18,926 nt of DNA from Bacilli bacterium (GTDB lineage Bacteria > Bacillota_I > Bacilli_A > RF39 > UBA660): NCBI GenBank assembly GCA_028684735.1, contig JAQUFI010000019.1:1-18926 (forward strand). The letters are read 5' to 3'. A model generated the notes under the pieces. It ran no database searches. It worked only from the letters and a program-made list of their open reading frames with translations, and was not told where the DNA came from. Shown here one piece after another: positions 1 through 7,232 of the stretch; positions within the stretch are counted from its first letter, which is position 1; the number at the start of each line of letters is the position of its first letter. A program made the position numbers and the translations under genes.

Positions 1-103
1 CATATAAGAGTTCAAATGTGTTATTATTAAACATATAAAAACTTACATTTAAGGTAATGAAATGTGCGGACACTTAATATTTCCATTTATAAGTATCATA
101 TAC

Positions 104-132
104 TTGTTATTTTCTTCTTTAATTTTTATGAT
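104..132 (+). promoter_or_regulatory. Possible promoter of the nusB-xseA-xseB operon
   Basis: A TTGTTA box (104-109) and a TATGAT box (127-132) are separated by 17 bp. A second possible -10, TAAAAT, lies at 141-146, just before the AAGGTGAG ribosome binding site. In DNA this AT-rich such matches are common, so the assignment is tentative. I see no gene in bases 1-163; a short inverted repeat (ACATTT 45-50 with AAATGT 60-65) is too weak to name. Confidence 0.4.
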
Positions 133-163
133 ATATATGTTAAAATAAAGAAGGTGAGACATA

Positions 164-565
164 ATGGAACAATTAAATCGTAGTGAATTAAGAAAAATAA
201 TAATGACTATTTTATATCAAGTTAATGTCTATGACAAAAACAAAATCGGTTATAACATAGATGAAATAATAGGAAGTGTCTTAGAAATAGATAATGAATT
301 TGTTAAAGAAATTGTCTACGGGGTCATAACTTATAAAAAAGATATCGATCAAATCGCTAATAAATACCTAAATAATTGGACGCTTGACCGTTTAGGCAAC
401 ACTGATCAAGCAATTTTAAGAATGGGTATTTATGAATTAATCTATACTGAGACACCAGAAGTCGTAGCTATTAATGAAGCTATTGAATTAGCTAAGATGT
501 ATAGTGATGATGATGTCAGAAAAATGATTAATGGAGTTCTAGATAAAGTCTATCATGCTAAGTAG
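164..565 (+). CDS. nusB: Transcription antitermination factor NusB
   Basis: The 133-aa product has the length and all-helical layout of NusB, which pairs with NusE (ribosomal protein S10) on boxA RNA to promote antitermination in rRNA operons. The amino end (R6-x-x-L-R10, then a helix ending ILYQ) and the carboxyl-end block at about 100-127 (VVAINEAIELAK, then NGVLDKV) match the conserved NusB core. The ATG follows AAGGTGAG at a normal distance. It heads an apparent operon: its TAG stop overlaps the ribosome binding site of xseA, whose ATG lies 7 bases downstream. A nusB-xseA-xseB order is common in Firmicutes. Nothing appears missing or truncated. Confidence 0.93.
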   Translation: MEQLNRSELRKIIMTILYQVNVYDKNKIGYNIDEIIGSVLEIDNEFVKEIVYGVITYKKDIDQIANKYLNNWTLDRLGNTDQAILRMGIYELIYTETPEVVAINEAIELAKMYSDDDVRKMINGVLDKVYHAK

Positions 566-572
566 GTGATTT

Positions 573-1775
573 ATGAATAATAATAAATATTTAACGGTTA
601 GTGCAATAACTCAATACTTAAAAAGTAAATTTGATAGTGATGAGCATTTAAGAACTGTTTTTCTTAAAGGTGAGATATCTAATTATAAATCGCATTCAAG
701 CGGTCATTTATACTTTTCAATCAAAGATGAAACAAGTAAGATTAATGCAATTATGTTTAGTAGTAGTGCTAGAAATTTGACTTTTAATCCAAGTGACGGT
801 GCCAAAGTCTTAGTCGTAGGTCGCATAAGCATTTATGAAGCAACAGGTAATTACCAAATCTATGTTGATGAAATGATTGAAGATGGTGTTGGTAATCTAT
901 ATTTAGCTTTTGAAAAATTAAAAGAACAATTAAGTAAAGAAGGCTTATTTGACGATAAATATAAAAAACCTATTCCTAAAATTCCAAAAAGGGTAGGGGT
1001 AATTACAGCTCCAACAGGAGCAGCTATTAAAGATATCTTATCAACCATAAAAAGACGATTTCCTGTTTGTGAAGTTATCTTATTTCCTAGTTTAGTCCAA
1101 GGTGATGGTGCGAAAGATGATCTTGTTAAAAACATTAAACTAGCTGATAATTATGATTTGGATTTATTAATTGTTGGTCGTGGTGGTGGTTCAATTGAAG
1201 ATTTGTGGCCATTTAACGAAGAAATTGTAGCTCGAGCAATCTTTAACTCAAAGATTCCAATCATTAGTGCCGTTGGTCATGAAGTTGATTATACAATAGC
1301 TGACTTTGTATCTGATCTAAGAGCTCCGACACCTACAGGTGCTGCTGAAATGGCCGTTCCTAATATTGTTGATCTAATCCAATATCTTGATAATTTAAAA
1401 ATCCGCTTTAACGAATATATGTATCGTAAAATCAATTATAATAAATTATTATTAGATACTTTTAAAAATTCTTTTATTTTAAAAAATCCAATGATTATGT
1501 ATGATAATAAAAAACAAAATTTAGATTTAATTAATGAACGATTAAATAATTTAATAAATAATAAGCTTGATAAATCAAGAAATAATTTAGAACGAATCAT
1601 CGAAAAATTAGAATTATTAAATCCTCTTAGTGTTTTAAAACGTGGTTATAGTATTATATATAAAGATGATCAAGTAATAACTAAGACATCACTAATTAAA
1701 CAAAATGATTTATTAAAAATTAAATTATTTAAAGGTGATATCGATGTTGTGGTTAAGGAGGTAAATAATGGATAA
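573..1775 (+). CDS. xseA: Exodeoxyribonuclease VII large subunit XseA
   Basis: This 400-aa protein is the catalytic subunit of exonuclease VII, which degrades single-stranded DNA to short oligonucleotides together with several XseB copies. Residues about 5-100 form the OB-fold DNA-binding domain (the GEISNYK and SGHLYFSIKD segments are typical). The catalytic core at about 130-260 carries VGVITAPTGAAIKDI, the glycine-rich GRGGGS (202-207), and the signature GHEVDYT followed by DFVSDLRAPTPTGAAE (235-259). A Lys/Asn-rich coiled-coil region follows, and GYSI near the C-terminus is the usual family ending. The start is set by AGGTG overlapping the nusB stop. The end overlaps xseB by 8 bases, suggesting translational coupling. 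Confidence 0.96.
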   Translation: MNNNKYLTVSAITQYLKSKFDSDEHLRTVFLKGEISNYKSHSSGHLYFSIKDETSKINAIMFSSSARNLTFNPSDGAKVLVVGRISIYEATGNYQIYVDEMIEDGVGNLYLAFEKLKEQLSKEGLFDDKYKKPIPKIPKRVGVITAPTGAAIKDILSTIKRRFPVCEVILFPSLVQGDGAKDDLVKNIKLADNYDLDLLIVGRGGGSIEDLWPFNEEIVARAIFNSKIPIISAVGHEVDYTIADFVSDLRAPTPTGAAEMAVPNIVDLIQYLDNLKIRFNEYMYRKINYNKLLLDTFKNSFILKNPMIMYDNKKQNLDLINERLNNLINNKLDKSRNNLERIIEKLELLNPLSVLKRGYSIIYKDDQVITKTSLIKQNDLLKIKLFKGDIDVVVKEVNNG

Positions 1776-1989
1776 GAAATTAAAGTTTGAAGACAAAATT
1801 AAAATTTTAGAAAAAACGATTAAAGAACTAGAAAATGATGATATTAATTTGGACTCATCAATCGAAAAATATACAGAAGCTATGAAATTAATTAAAGAAT
1901 GTGATGATGAACTAAAAAACATTGAAGAAAAAGTTAGTAAAATAGTAACGGTTGATGGAACTTTAGAAAATTTTGAATTAGAAAAATAA
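1768..1989 (+). CDS. xseB: Exodeoxyribonuclease VII small subunit XseB
   Basis: The 73-aa acidic, fully helical product has the expected XseB pattern: KFEDKIKILEKTIKELEN, then a short loop with LDSSIEKYTEAMKLIKECDDEL, forming the helical hairpin that assembles around XseA. The AGGAGG ribosome binding site and ATG lie inside the end of xseA (8-base overlap), so the two subunits are probably made in a coupled way. Family identity rests on size, pattern and position immediately after xseA. It is the last gene of the nusB operon; a hairpin with a T-run follows about 70 bases downstream. Confidence 0.93.
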   Translation: MDKKLKFEDKIKILEKTIKELENDDINLDSSIEKYTEAMKLIKECDDELKNIEEKVSKIVTVDGTLENFELEK

Positions 1990-2057
1990 TTTTTAATAAA
2001 TAATTTTTTTAAAAAAGTTAATACTATTAATAATTTCAAAAAAAATCTATTTTATAC

Positions 2058-2082
2058 AAAAAAATACCAGGGTATTTTTTTT
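2058..2082 (+). terminator. Probable terminator after xseB
   Basis: An A-rich stem ending in TACC pairs with GGTA followed by a run of T (10 bp stem 2058-2067 with 2072-2081, four-base loop). Almost all pairs are A-T, so it is a weak hairpin, but it has the form and position of an intrinsic terminator for nusB-xseA-xseB. A 13-bp palindrome, ACAATAATATTGT (2093-2105), lies between it and spoIVB and could be part of the spoIVB control region. No clear sigma-G type promoter could be identified. Confidence 0.5.
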
Positions 2083-2130
2083 ATTTAAGAACACAATAAT
2101 ATTGTAGTCTATATAAAAGGAGATGATATC

Positions 2131-3105
2131 GTGTTTAAAAAAACATGTATCGTTCTTCTTCTAGCATTTCTTCTTATTCCTAGTAATGTATATGCCTATT
2201 CTGAATATATCTATGCGGGTGGAGAAAACATTGGGATTGAAATTAAAACTAATGGAGTTGTTATTGTTGGTACCTATAAGATCAATAACACTGATACCGT
2301 TAGCAGTTCTGGTGTCAAAGTAGGAGATATTATCCAAAGTATCGATGGACAAAAAATTACGAATATCCAGGAAATGGTATCTAAAATCAATCGTAGTTTA
2401 GATGATAATATTAAATTAGGATACATACGAAACAATTTAACTAATTATACAAATCTAAAATTATATAAGGTTGATGATTTATATAAGACTGGATTATATG
2501 TCAAAGACTCTATAACAGGAATTGGGACTTTAACTTTTATTGATCCTAAGACTGGATTGTTTGGAGCTTTAGGACATGAAATAATCGAAAAAAATTCCGG
2601 ACAAATTGTCGATGTAAAAAGTGGTACGATTTTTGATTCGGAAGTTGTAGGAATTGAACGTAGTACGAATGGTATACCTGGCGAGAAAAGTGCTAGGTAT
2701 AATGTTAATTCAGTCCATGGTAATATCTTTGAAAACACTAAACAGGGTATATTTGGAAAATTTACAAGTGAAATACCGCAAAAAAAACTTTATAGAGTTG
2801 CAACTTTTGATAAAGTTAAAAAAGGAAAAGCAAATATTTTTACTGTATTAAATGGGAATAAGGTTAATGAATATCAAATTGAAATAACAAAAATTACGAA
2901 TAATCAAAAATATAAAAATATTTCATTTGAAATCCTTGATCCCGTTTTACTGAAAAAAACAGGGGGAATTGTTCAAGGGATGAGTGGTTCACCCATTATT
3001 CAAGGTGACTATATTGTTGGAGCTGTAACCCATGTCGTAGTAGACAATCCAACTAAAGGATATGGCATTTTAATTACTAATATGTTAGAAGAAGCTGAAA
3101 ATTAA
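2131..3105 (+). CDS. spoIVB: Sporulation serine peptidase SpoIVB (S55 family)
   Basis: SpoIVB is the forespore-made protease that crosses to the intermembrane space and cleaves SpoIVFA, starting pro-sigma-K processing. The 324-aa product has an N-terminal signal or anchor segment (about residues 5-22), a PDZ domain (about 30-110; GVKVGDIIQSIDG), and the S55 peptidase domain. The catalytic triad is visible: H149 in GALGHE, D270 in ILDPVLL, and S285 in GMSGSP. D270 and S285 are 15 residues apart, as for the Asp and Ser of B. subtilis SpoIVB. The start is GTG, 8-9 bases after AAGGAGATG; the nearby ATG at 2123 is out of frame. The gene directly follows xseB, whereas in Bacillus several genes lie between them. 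It argues strongly that this organism forms endospores. Confidence 0.96.
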   Translation: MFKKTCIVLLLAFLLIPSNVYAYSEYIYAGGENIGIEIKTNGVVIVGTYKINNTDTVSSSGVKVGDIIQSIDGQKITNIQEMVSKINRSLDDNIKLGYIRNNLTNYTNLKLYKVDDLYKTGLYVKDSITGIGTLTFIDPKTGLFGALGHEIIEKNSGQIVDVKSGTIFDSEVVGIERSTNGIPGEKSARYNVNSVHGNIFENTKQGIFGKFTSEIPQKKLYRVATFDKVKKGKANIFTVLNGNKVNEYQIEITKITNNQKYKNISFEILDPVLLKKTGGIVQGMSGSPIIQGDYIVGAVTHVVVDNPTKGYGILITNMLEEAEN

Positions 3106-3125
3106 GAGACGTTAAGTCTCTTTTT
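3104..3125 (+). terminator. Intrinsic terminator after spoIVB
   Basis: AAGAGAC (3104-3110), loop GTTAA, then GTCTCTTTTT: a 7-bp stem followed by T residues, beginning inside the spoIVB stop codon. Confidence 0.85.
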
Positions 3126-3127
3126 GA

Positions 3128-3156
3128 TTGTAAAAAAGATTAATTATTGTTATAAT
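3128..3156 (+). promoter_or_regulatory. Promoter of the 86-aa membrane protein gene
   Basis: TTGTAA (3128-3133), 17 bp, then TATAAT (3151-3156) preceded by TGT, giving an extended -10. The -35 box begins just after the T-run of the preceding terminator. A GGAG ribosome binding site follows at about 3174. Confidence 0.7.
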
Positions 3157-3183
3157 TTTAGTAATATTAGATAGGAGTATAAA

Positions 3184-3444
3184 ATGAAAGTATTTAGAAT
3201 AGTATGTAATGTTTTAATTTATTTAATTATTATCATGGTTTTGATCAATACCGTTATTGGCTACATCAATTTTAATAATCTTAAAGAAGATAAAAACCTC
3301 ATCATGGTTATGAAAACAGATAATTATGAAAGTGATGAAAAAGAAATAACTGCTTATTATATCGGTATATATAAGATAATAACCATAAAAACCCAAGAAC
3401 AAATCAGCTATCAAGCTAAATTATGGTTCATGGAAGACTTTTAG
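3184..3444 (+). CDS. Small single-span membrane protein, unknown function
   Basis: I do not recognise this 86-aa protein. Residues about 5-28 (VCNVLIYLIIIMVLINTVIG) form one hydrophobic helix after a short basic start (K2, R5), so the C-terminal 55 residues probably lie outside the membrane. That tail is charged in its first half (KEDKN, SDEKE) and ends in a beta-like part (YYIGIYKIITIK). It has its own near-consensus promoter, a GGAG ribosome binding site six to seven bases before the ATG, and lies between the spoIVB terminator and the strong promoter of the next operon. It is likely a monocistronic gene. Function is unknown. Confidence 0.7.
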   Translation: MKVFRIVCNVLIYLIIIMVLINTVIGYINFNNLKEDKNLIMVMKTDNYESDEKEITAYYIGIYKIITIKTQEQISYQAKLWFMEDF

Positions 3445-3463
3445 GATGTCGGTTGTCATCATT

Positions 3464-3492
3464 TTGACAAAAAGCCAATTTTATGGTATACT
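3464..3492 (+). promoter_or_regulatory. Strong upstream promoter (P1) of the envelope-protein operon
   Basis: TTGACA (3464-3469), exactly 17 bp, then TATACT (3487-3492) preceded by TGG: near-consensus with an extended -10. A 6-bp inverted repeat, TTGTCA (3453-3458) with TGACAA (3465-3470), overlaps the -35 box and could be an operator. Transcription would begin near 3499, giving a leader of about 130 bases before the ATG at 3628. Confidence 0.8.
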
Positions 3493-3569
3493 TTTTATAT
3501 ATTGAGGCAAAGGATTAGGTGTTGAAAAACAAGGAAAATAACTTAAAAGTAAATGGATTTGATAAGAAC

Positions 3570-3598
3570 TTGACAAACTGAAAGCTTTGTGTTAGTAT
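3570..3598 (+). promoter_or_regulatory. Second promoter (P2) of the envelope-protein operon
   Basis: TTGACA (3570-3575), 17 bp, TAGTAT (3593-3598). It sits inside the leader produced by P1. The leader also holds a possible 19-codon ORF (TTG at 3522 to TGA at 3579-3581, ribosome binding site AAAGGA), which I do not call as a gene. Confidence 0.6.
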
Positions 3599-3627
3599 AT
3601 TAGACATTTCAAAGAGGGGGGATATTT

Positions 3628-4941
3628 ATGTATAATGAAAGAAGAGAAGGTTTCTCAATTCGAGACGTAATTGTACAATTATTATTTTTAGTACTATTTG
3701 TGTTTATTTTAATATGGCTTTTTCCAACTAAGAGTGATTTAAAAAACAGCTTAAGTGGTATTGGTGGTGGAGATTATGATGTTTTAACTAATCGAATCTT
3801 CCATGAAAATGTTCAAACAATGAAAGATGCAGCTATTGGATATTATACTACTCCAAGATTACCTAAAAAAGTTAAAGATACTAAATCAATGACTTTAGGG
3901 GAAATGATTAATTATAATCTTATTATTCCATTTGAAGATGCGAATGGTAAAGCGTGTGATTTAGATAAATCATATGTTGAGATTACTAAATACGAAGATG
4001 AATACCGTATGACAGTTAACTTAAAATGTAGTGATAATGATGCACATATTATTGTTTATTTAGGATGTTATGATTATTGTGATGCTGATGTTTGTGAAAG
4101 TGAAAAAAAGCCAGTATCAAAACCAGTTAACAATAATCCAGTTAAACCGACAACACCTACGAAACCTACAAAACCTGAGGAACCAAAAAAACCAGAAGAA
4201 CCAGTTAAACCAACCCCAACACCAGTTTCTTACGAATATAAATATGTTAAAGAAGTTGATGGTGGATATTCAAGTTGGTCAAATTGGTCAAATTGGACAA
4301 CAACAAAGAGTACAGAAACAAATTTAAGAGATGTAGAAACTCAAACTGCTACAACTTATGTAAATGAAAGTAAAGTAATTGGTTATAAAAATGTTACAAC
4401 ACAAGATAAAAACCAACCAGTTTATGCATATACGAAGGTACAAATTGGAACAACAACAACTAAAGAATGTGAAGCTTATAAAACAGAAATTGTTTATACC
4501 GGAGAATATAAAGGTGAATGGAAGAGTGAAGGAAAAGCATTATATTTCATAACTCCAAAAGATACTGCTACTGTAAAATTTGTTTATATTTCATCAACTG
4601 ACTATAGTTGTGGTACATGTGTTGGTGGTACAGCTGCTTATTATGAAAAATTAGTTTATAATACTTACCAAGTTACAACTGAAAAGAAAGTATGTTCTTC
4701 ATATAAGACAGTTTCTACTCCAGTTTACGGTACTGTTAAAACATTAGTTGGTTATAAGACAGTAACTACTCAAGAACCAGTATATGGTTATGTTCAAGTA
4801 CCAAAAACAACAACTTATTATAAAACAAGAACTAGAACTTATAACGCTGGTTATAAAATATATAAATGGAGCGATAGTTCAAATAATCGTACATTAATTA
4901 ATTCAGGTTATACTTATACTGGTGAAAGAAGAAAAAAATAA
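3628..4941 (+). CDS. Membrane-anchored extracellular Thr/Tyr-rich protein
   Basis: I do not recognise a named family. The 437-aa protein has a short cytoplasmic start (MYNERREGFSIRD), one membrane helix (about 14-32) and a large outside part. Residues about 50-156 form a compact domain with five cysteines (110, 134, 147, 151, 156). A Pro/Lys/Thr/Glu linker (161-200) resembles a wall-spanning spacer. The C-terminal region (201-437) starts with an SSWSNWSNWT motif (215-224), reminiscent of thrombospondin type 1 Trp-Ser patterns, and contains two related copies of a GYK-VTTQ...PVY-Y...TTT block (about 251-280 and 374-398). Four further cysteines are at 281, 328, 331 and 356. The ATG follows an AGAGGGGGGAT ribosome binding site. 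It is the first gene of an operon with the next, 21 bases apart. No LPXTG motif is present. A surface or cell-wall-interaction role is inferred from topology. Confidence 0.8.
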   Translation: MYNERREGFSIRDVIVQLLFLVLFVFILIWLFPTKSDLKNSLSGIGGGDYDVLTNRIFHENVQTMKDAAIGYYTTPRLPKKVKDTKSMTLGEMINYNLIIPFEDANGKACDLDKSYVEITKYEDEYRMTVNLKCSDNDAHIIVYLGCYDYCDADVCESEKKPVSKPVNNNPVKPTTPTKPTKPEEPKKPEEPVKPTPTPVSYEYKYVKEVDGGYSSWSNWSNWTTTKSTETNLRDVETQTATTYVNESKVIGYKNVTTQDKNQPVYAYTKVQIGTTTTKECEAYKTEIVYTGEYKGEWKSEGKALYFITPKDTATVKFVYISSTDYSCGTCVGGTAAYYEKLVYNTYQVTTEKKVCSSYKTVSTPVYGTVKTLVGYKTVTTQEPVYGYVQVPKTTTYYKTRTRTYNAGYKIYKWSDSSNNRTLINSGYTYTGERRKK

Positions 4942-4962
4942 TAATAAAGGGGTGTGAGAATA

Positions 4963-6990
4963 ATGTTATTTACTAAAGAATTAGAAAAAATTGATGCTAA
5001 ACAAAGAACCATTGTTTCTGAAGATGGTTATGTTATTAGTGGTAAAATTAAAACTAATGCTAACAAATTTAAGGAACTTGTATCTAAAAAAGTTCAACAA
5101 TTCAGTCAAGAACACCCAGGATTAGCAAAAAGAGCAGCAGTTGGGACATTAACTCTAGTAATTCTAGTTGGTGGCCTAACTGGCTGTGCTAAAACTAGTG
5201 ATATTGAAAAATCATATAGTCTTGATCGTGGTACACCATCATCTTATGTATCTGCGATTGCTGATACAATGGAAGATGCAACTAAAGAAGGATATATGTT
5301 TTATGTTAATTCAAAAGATGAAGCAACTGATTATGACTTTGAAGATGATGTTGAAATGATGTTAGATACAGCTTATGTTGTCTTTAATACGGAAGATATT
5401 GGTAAAAAGGAATTACATCAATATGGTGTAGATAAAATTACTGAGGATTCATTATTAAGAAATTTTGAAAGATTTGGTAACTATGTCAAAGAACATATGG
5501 CAGTTTCTAAAACTAGTGATATTACTGATTATTCTGATTTAGTTGAAGACAAATCGAGCGCTGAAGCTATTAAAAATTTTCAAACTCTTATTGCTAAATT
5601 AAATGATGCAACAGGTAAAGATAAGGTAAACTATGCTGATCAACTAAGAGCCGAAATCGATCGTACTTTCTTTTTAACTAATAATGCTAAATCGAAAGAA
5701 TATGAACCTGCTGTCAATTTATTAATTTTAAAAATGATTCAAGGAACTTATATTAGACATATTAATAATGATAATATTACAATTCTTAATGAATCAAGTG
5801 AAAAATTACTATTTGGTGATGGTTATGTTGATTGTTCTGGCGATGAAATTAAAGTTGTGGGTACTTCTGTATATGCTCTTCAATTTACTGATTTAATGGA
5901 AACATTAGAAAGTAAAATTAGAGGTGCAGATAACATCGATAAAGAAAGTAATGAGTTAAGAGAAGAAATGGTTGACAATATTCTTAAAGAAATTGATGGA
6001 TTACAACCAAATGTTCGAAACATTGTTGATGAAATCAATGAAAAAAGAGTTGAAGAATTCCATAATGGTGGGAAAGCTTATGCTGATGAACCGACAATGC
6101 CTGATGGTTCTAAGAACCCTAATTATATTCCACCAATGACCGATGCAGATAGAAAGAATTTAATTGAGGATCCTAATAATCCAGGTACTTATATTATTCA
6201 TGAAAAACCACAAAATCCAGTGATTGAAAATCCCGGAAAAACTACTACTACTGAAATGTTACCAGGTTTCTATTATGACAAAAAAGGTGTTTTAAGAGAT
6301 AAAGATGGTAATGAAGTTATTTTAGATGGTGGAGCAGCAGCTGATAAGAATCCAGCACCATCAGGATTTAGTGGTTCTGAGGTTTTAGATGATATCTTTA
6401 ATGGTGATGAAGAAGTTCAATTACTTCCAGGATTCTACTATGACAAAAAAGGTGTTTTAAGAGATAAAGATGGTAATGAAGTTATCTTAGAACAAGATTA
6501 TAATAAAAATAAATCAAGTTCTACTACTACAACTGATAACAAGACGAATACTAATACAAATACTAAACCTAATAATGATGAATTCGAATTATTACCAGGC
6601 TTCTATTATGACAAAAAAGGTGTTTTAAGAGATAAAGATGGTAATGAAGTTATTTTAGAACAAGATTATAATAAAAGTTCTAGATCAAATGAAGTAACTT
6701 ATAGTACAACAATTGAAATACCTGAAGAAGAAACCTATGTTCAACCTGATAATAATAATACCAATAATGGTTTTGAATTAATGCCAGGTTTCTATTATGA
6801 CGAAAAAGGTGTTTTAAGAGATAAAGATGGTAATGAAGTTATTTTAGATAATCAAACTTCAAGTAGGGGTTTAGATGTTAATCGTTATTTTGCTAAGGAT
6901 AATTCGACTGAAATTGAATTATTAACTCAATATAAACAAGCATTATTAGCTTCTACTAATATAGAAAATACCAAAGGACGTTCAGTCTAA
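4963..6990 (+). CDS. Membrane-anchored or lipoprotein-like protein with four C-terminal repeats
   Basis: Unknown family, 675 aa. I chose the ATG at 4963: the AAAGGGGTG ribosome binding site lies 8 bases upstream and covers the alternative GTG at 4954. A charged N-terminal part of about 57 residues is followed by a hydrophobic stretch ending LVILVGGLTGC (Cys75). LTGC fits a lipobox, but a lipoprotein signal this far from the start is unusual, so it may simply be a membrane anchor. Residues about 85-365 are a helical, acidic domain. The last third is low-complexity linker carrying four almost identical 23-residue repeats (432-454, 487-509, 543-565, 606-628), each PGFYYDKKGVLRDKDGNEV with flanking hydrophobics. 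It follows the Thr/Tyr-rich membrane protein in the same operon and ends at a strong terminator. A role at the cell surface is inferred, not shown. Confidence 0.8.
   Translation: MLFTKELEKIDAKQRTIVSEDGYVISGKIKTNANKFKELVSKKVQQFSQEHPGLAKRAAVGTLTLVILVGGLTGCAKTSDIEKSYSLDRGTPSSYVSAIADTMEDATKEGYMFYVNSKDEATDYDFEDDVEMMLDTAYVVFNTEDIGKKELHQYGVDKITEDSLLRNFERFGNYVKEHMAVSKTSDITDYSDLVEDKSSAEAIKNFQTLIAKLNDATGKDKVNYADQLRAEIDRTFFLTNNAKSKEYEPAVNLLILKMIQGTYIRHINNDNITILNESSEKLLFGDGYVDCSGDEIKVVGTSVYALQFTDLMETLESKIRGADNIDKESNELREEMVDNILKEIDGLQPNVRNIVDEINEKRVEEFHNGGKAYADEPTMPDGSKNPNYIPPMTDADRKNLIEDPNNPGTYIIHEKPQNPVIENPGKTTTTEMLPGFYYDKKGVLRDKDGNEVILDGGAAADKNPAPSGFSGSEVLDDIFNGDEEVQLLPGFYYDKKGVLRDKDGNEVILEQDYNKNKSSSTTTTDNKTNTNTNTKPNNDEFELLPGFYYDKKGVLRDKDGNEVILEQDYNKSSRSNEVTYSTTIEIPEEETYVQPDNNNTNNGFELMPGFYYDEKGVLRDKDGNEVILDNQTSSRGLDVNRYFAKDNSTEIELLTQYKQALLASTNIENTKGRSV
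6256..6846 (+). repeat. Four 69-bp in-gene repeats
   Basis: Units at 6256-6324, 6421-6489, 6589-6657 and 6778-6846 each encode one 23-residue repeat. Their central 40 or so bases, including GGTGTTTTAAGAGATAAAGA, are identical in all four, third codon positions included; the linkers between them differ completely in length and sequence. This indicates recent duplication or gene conversion. Confidence 0.95.
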
Positions 6991-6992
6991 CA

Positions 6993-7020
6993 AAAAAACT
7001 AGATAAAAATCTAGTTTTTT
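6993..7020. terminator. Strong bidirectional terminator
   Basis: A 12-bp perfect stem (AAAAAACTAGAT with ATCTAGTTTTTT) and an AAAA loop. It has T-runs in both directions, so it serves both the repeat-protein gene on the plus strand and the 40-aa gene arriving from the right on the minus strand. Confidence 0.93.
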
Positions 7021-7021
7021 T

Positions 7022-7144
7022 CTATATATAAATCATTGATAGAATTAGTGATGATAGCATCGCTAATAACATGACATATATAACTATTTTTTGAATAACC
7101 TCTTGTGGTTTCTTGTTTTTCTTTGTCTTTTTTTTATTATTCAT
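7022..7144 (-). CDS. 40-aa membrane miniprotein, Prli42/DUF4044-like
   Basis: Reading leftward from ATG at 7144: a Lys/Asn-rich start (MNNKKKTKKNKKPQ) followed by a single hydrophobic helix (IVIYVMLLAMLSSLILSMIY) and TAG. A GAGGTG ribosome binding site lies 6 bases upstream, and a TATAAT box lies at 7164-7169 (minus strand). The pattern (basic start, K-I-V-x-Y-x-M-L-x-A-M-L helix) resembles the tiny Firmicutes membrane proteins known as Prli42 (stressosome-associated in Listeria) or DUF4044. The match is by eye from memory of the pattern, so function is tentative. The gene faces the opposite way from all other genes on this side and ends at the shared terminator at 6993-7020. It is divergent from spoIIM. 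Confidence 0.7.
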   Translation of the reverse strand: MNNKKKTKKNKKPQEVIQKIVIYVMLLAMLSSLILSMIYI

Positions 7145-7232
7145 TATTACACCTCGTATATCTATTATAATATATAATTCATTTTTTTGGAATAAGAATT
7201 AGTAATTTTAATATGATTAATTAGGTGATAAA

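Noticed and set aside
860..1135. Minus-strand open frame inside xseA
   Set aside because: Lies wholly within a well-conserved gene on the other strand, has no ribosome binding site and no recognisable protein pattern. The same applies to the frames within spoIVB, spoIIM, holA and the Thr/Tyr-rich gene.
3500..3627. Possible riboswitch in the leader of the envelope-protein operon
   Set aside because: I found no conserved riboswitch core and no terminator/antiterminator pair; the second promoter inside the leader explains part of the sequence.
4070..4327. Gln/Asn-rich plus-strand frame inside the Thr/Tyr-rich membrane protein gene
   Set aside because: It is the shifted reading of the Pro/Lys/Thr linker codons; low complexity and no start signal.
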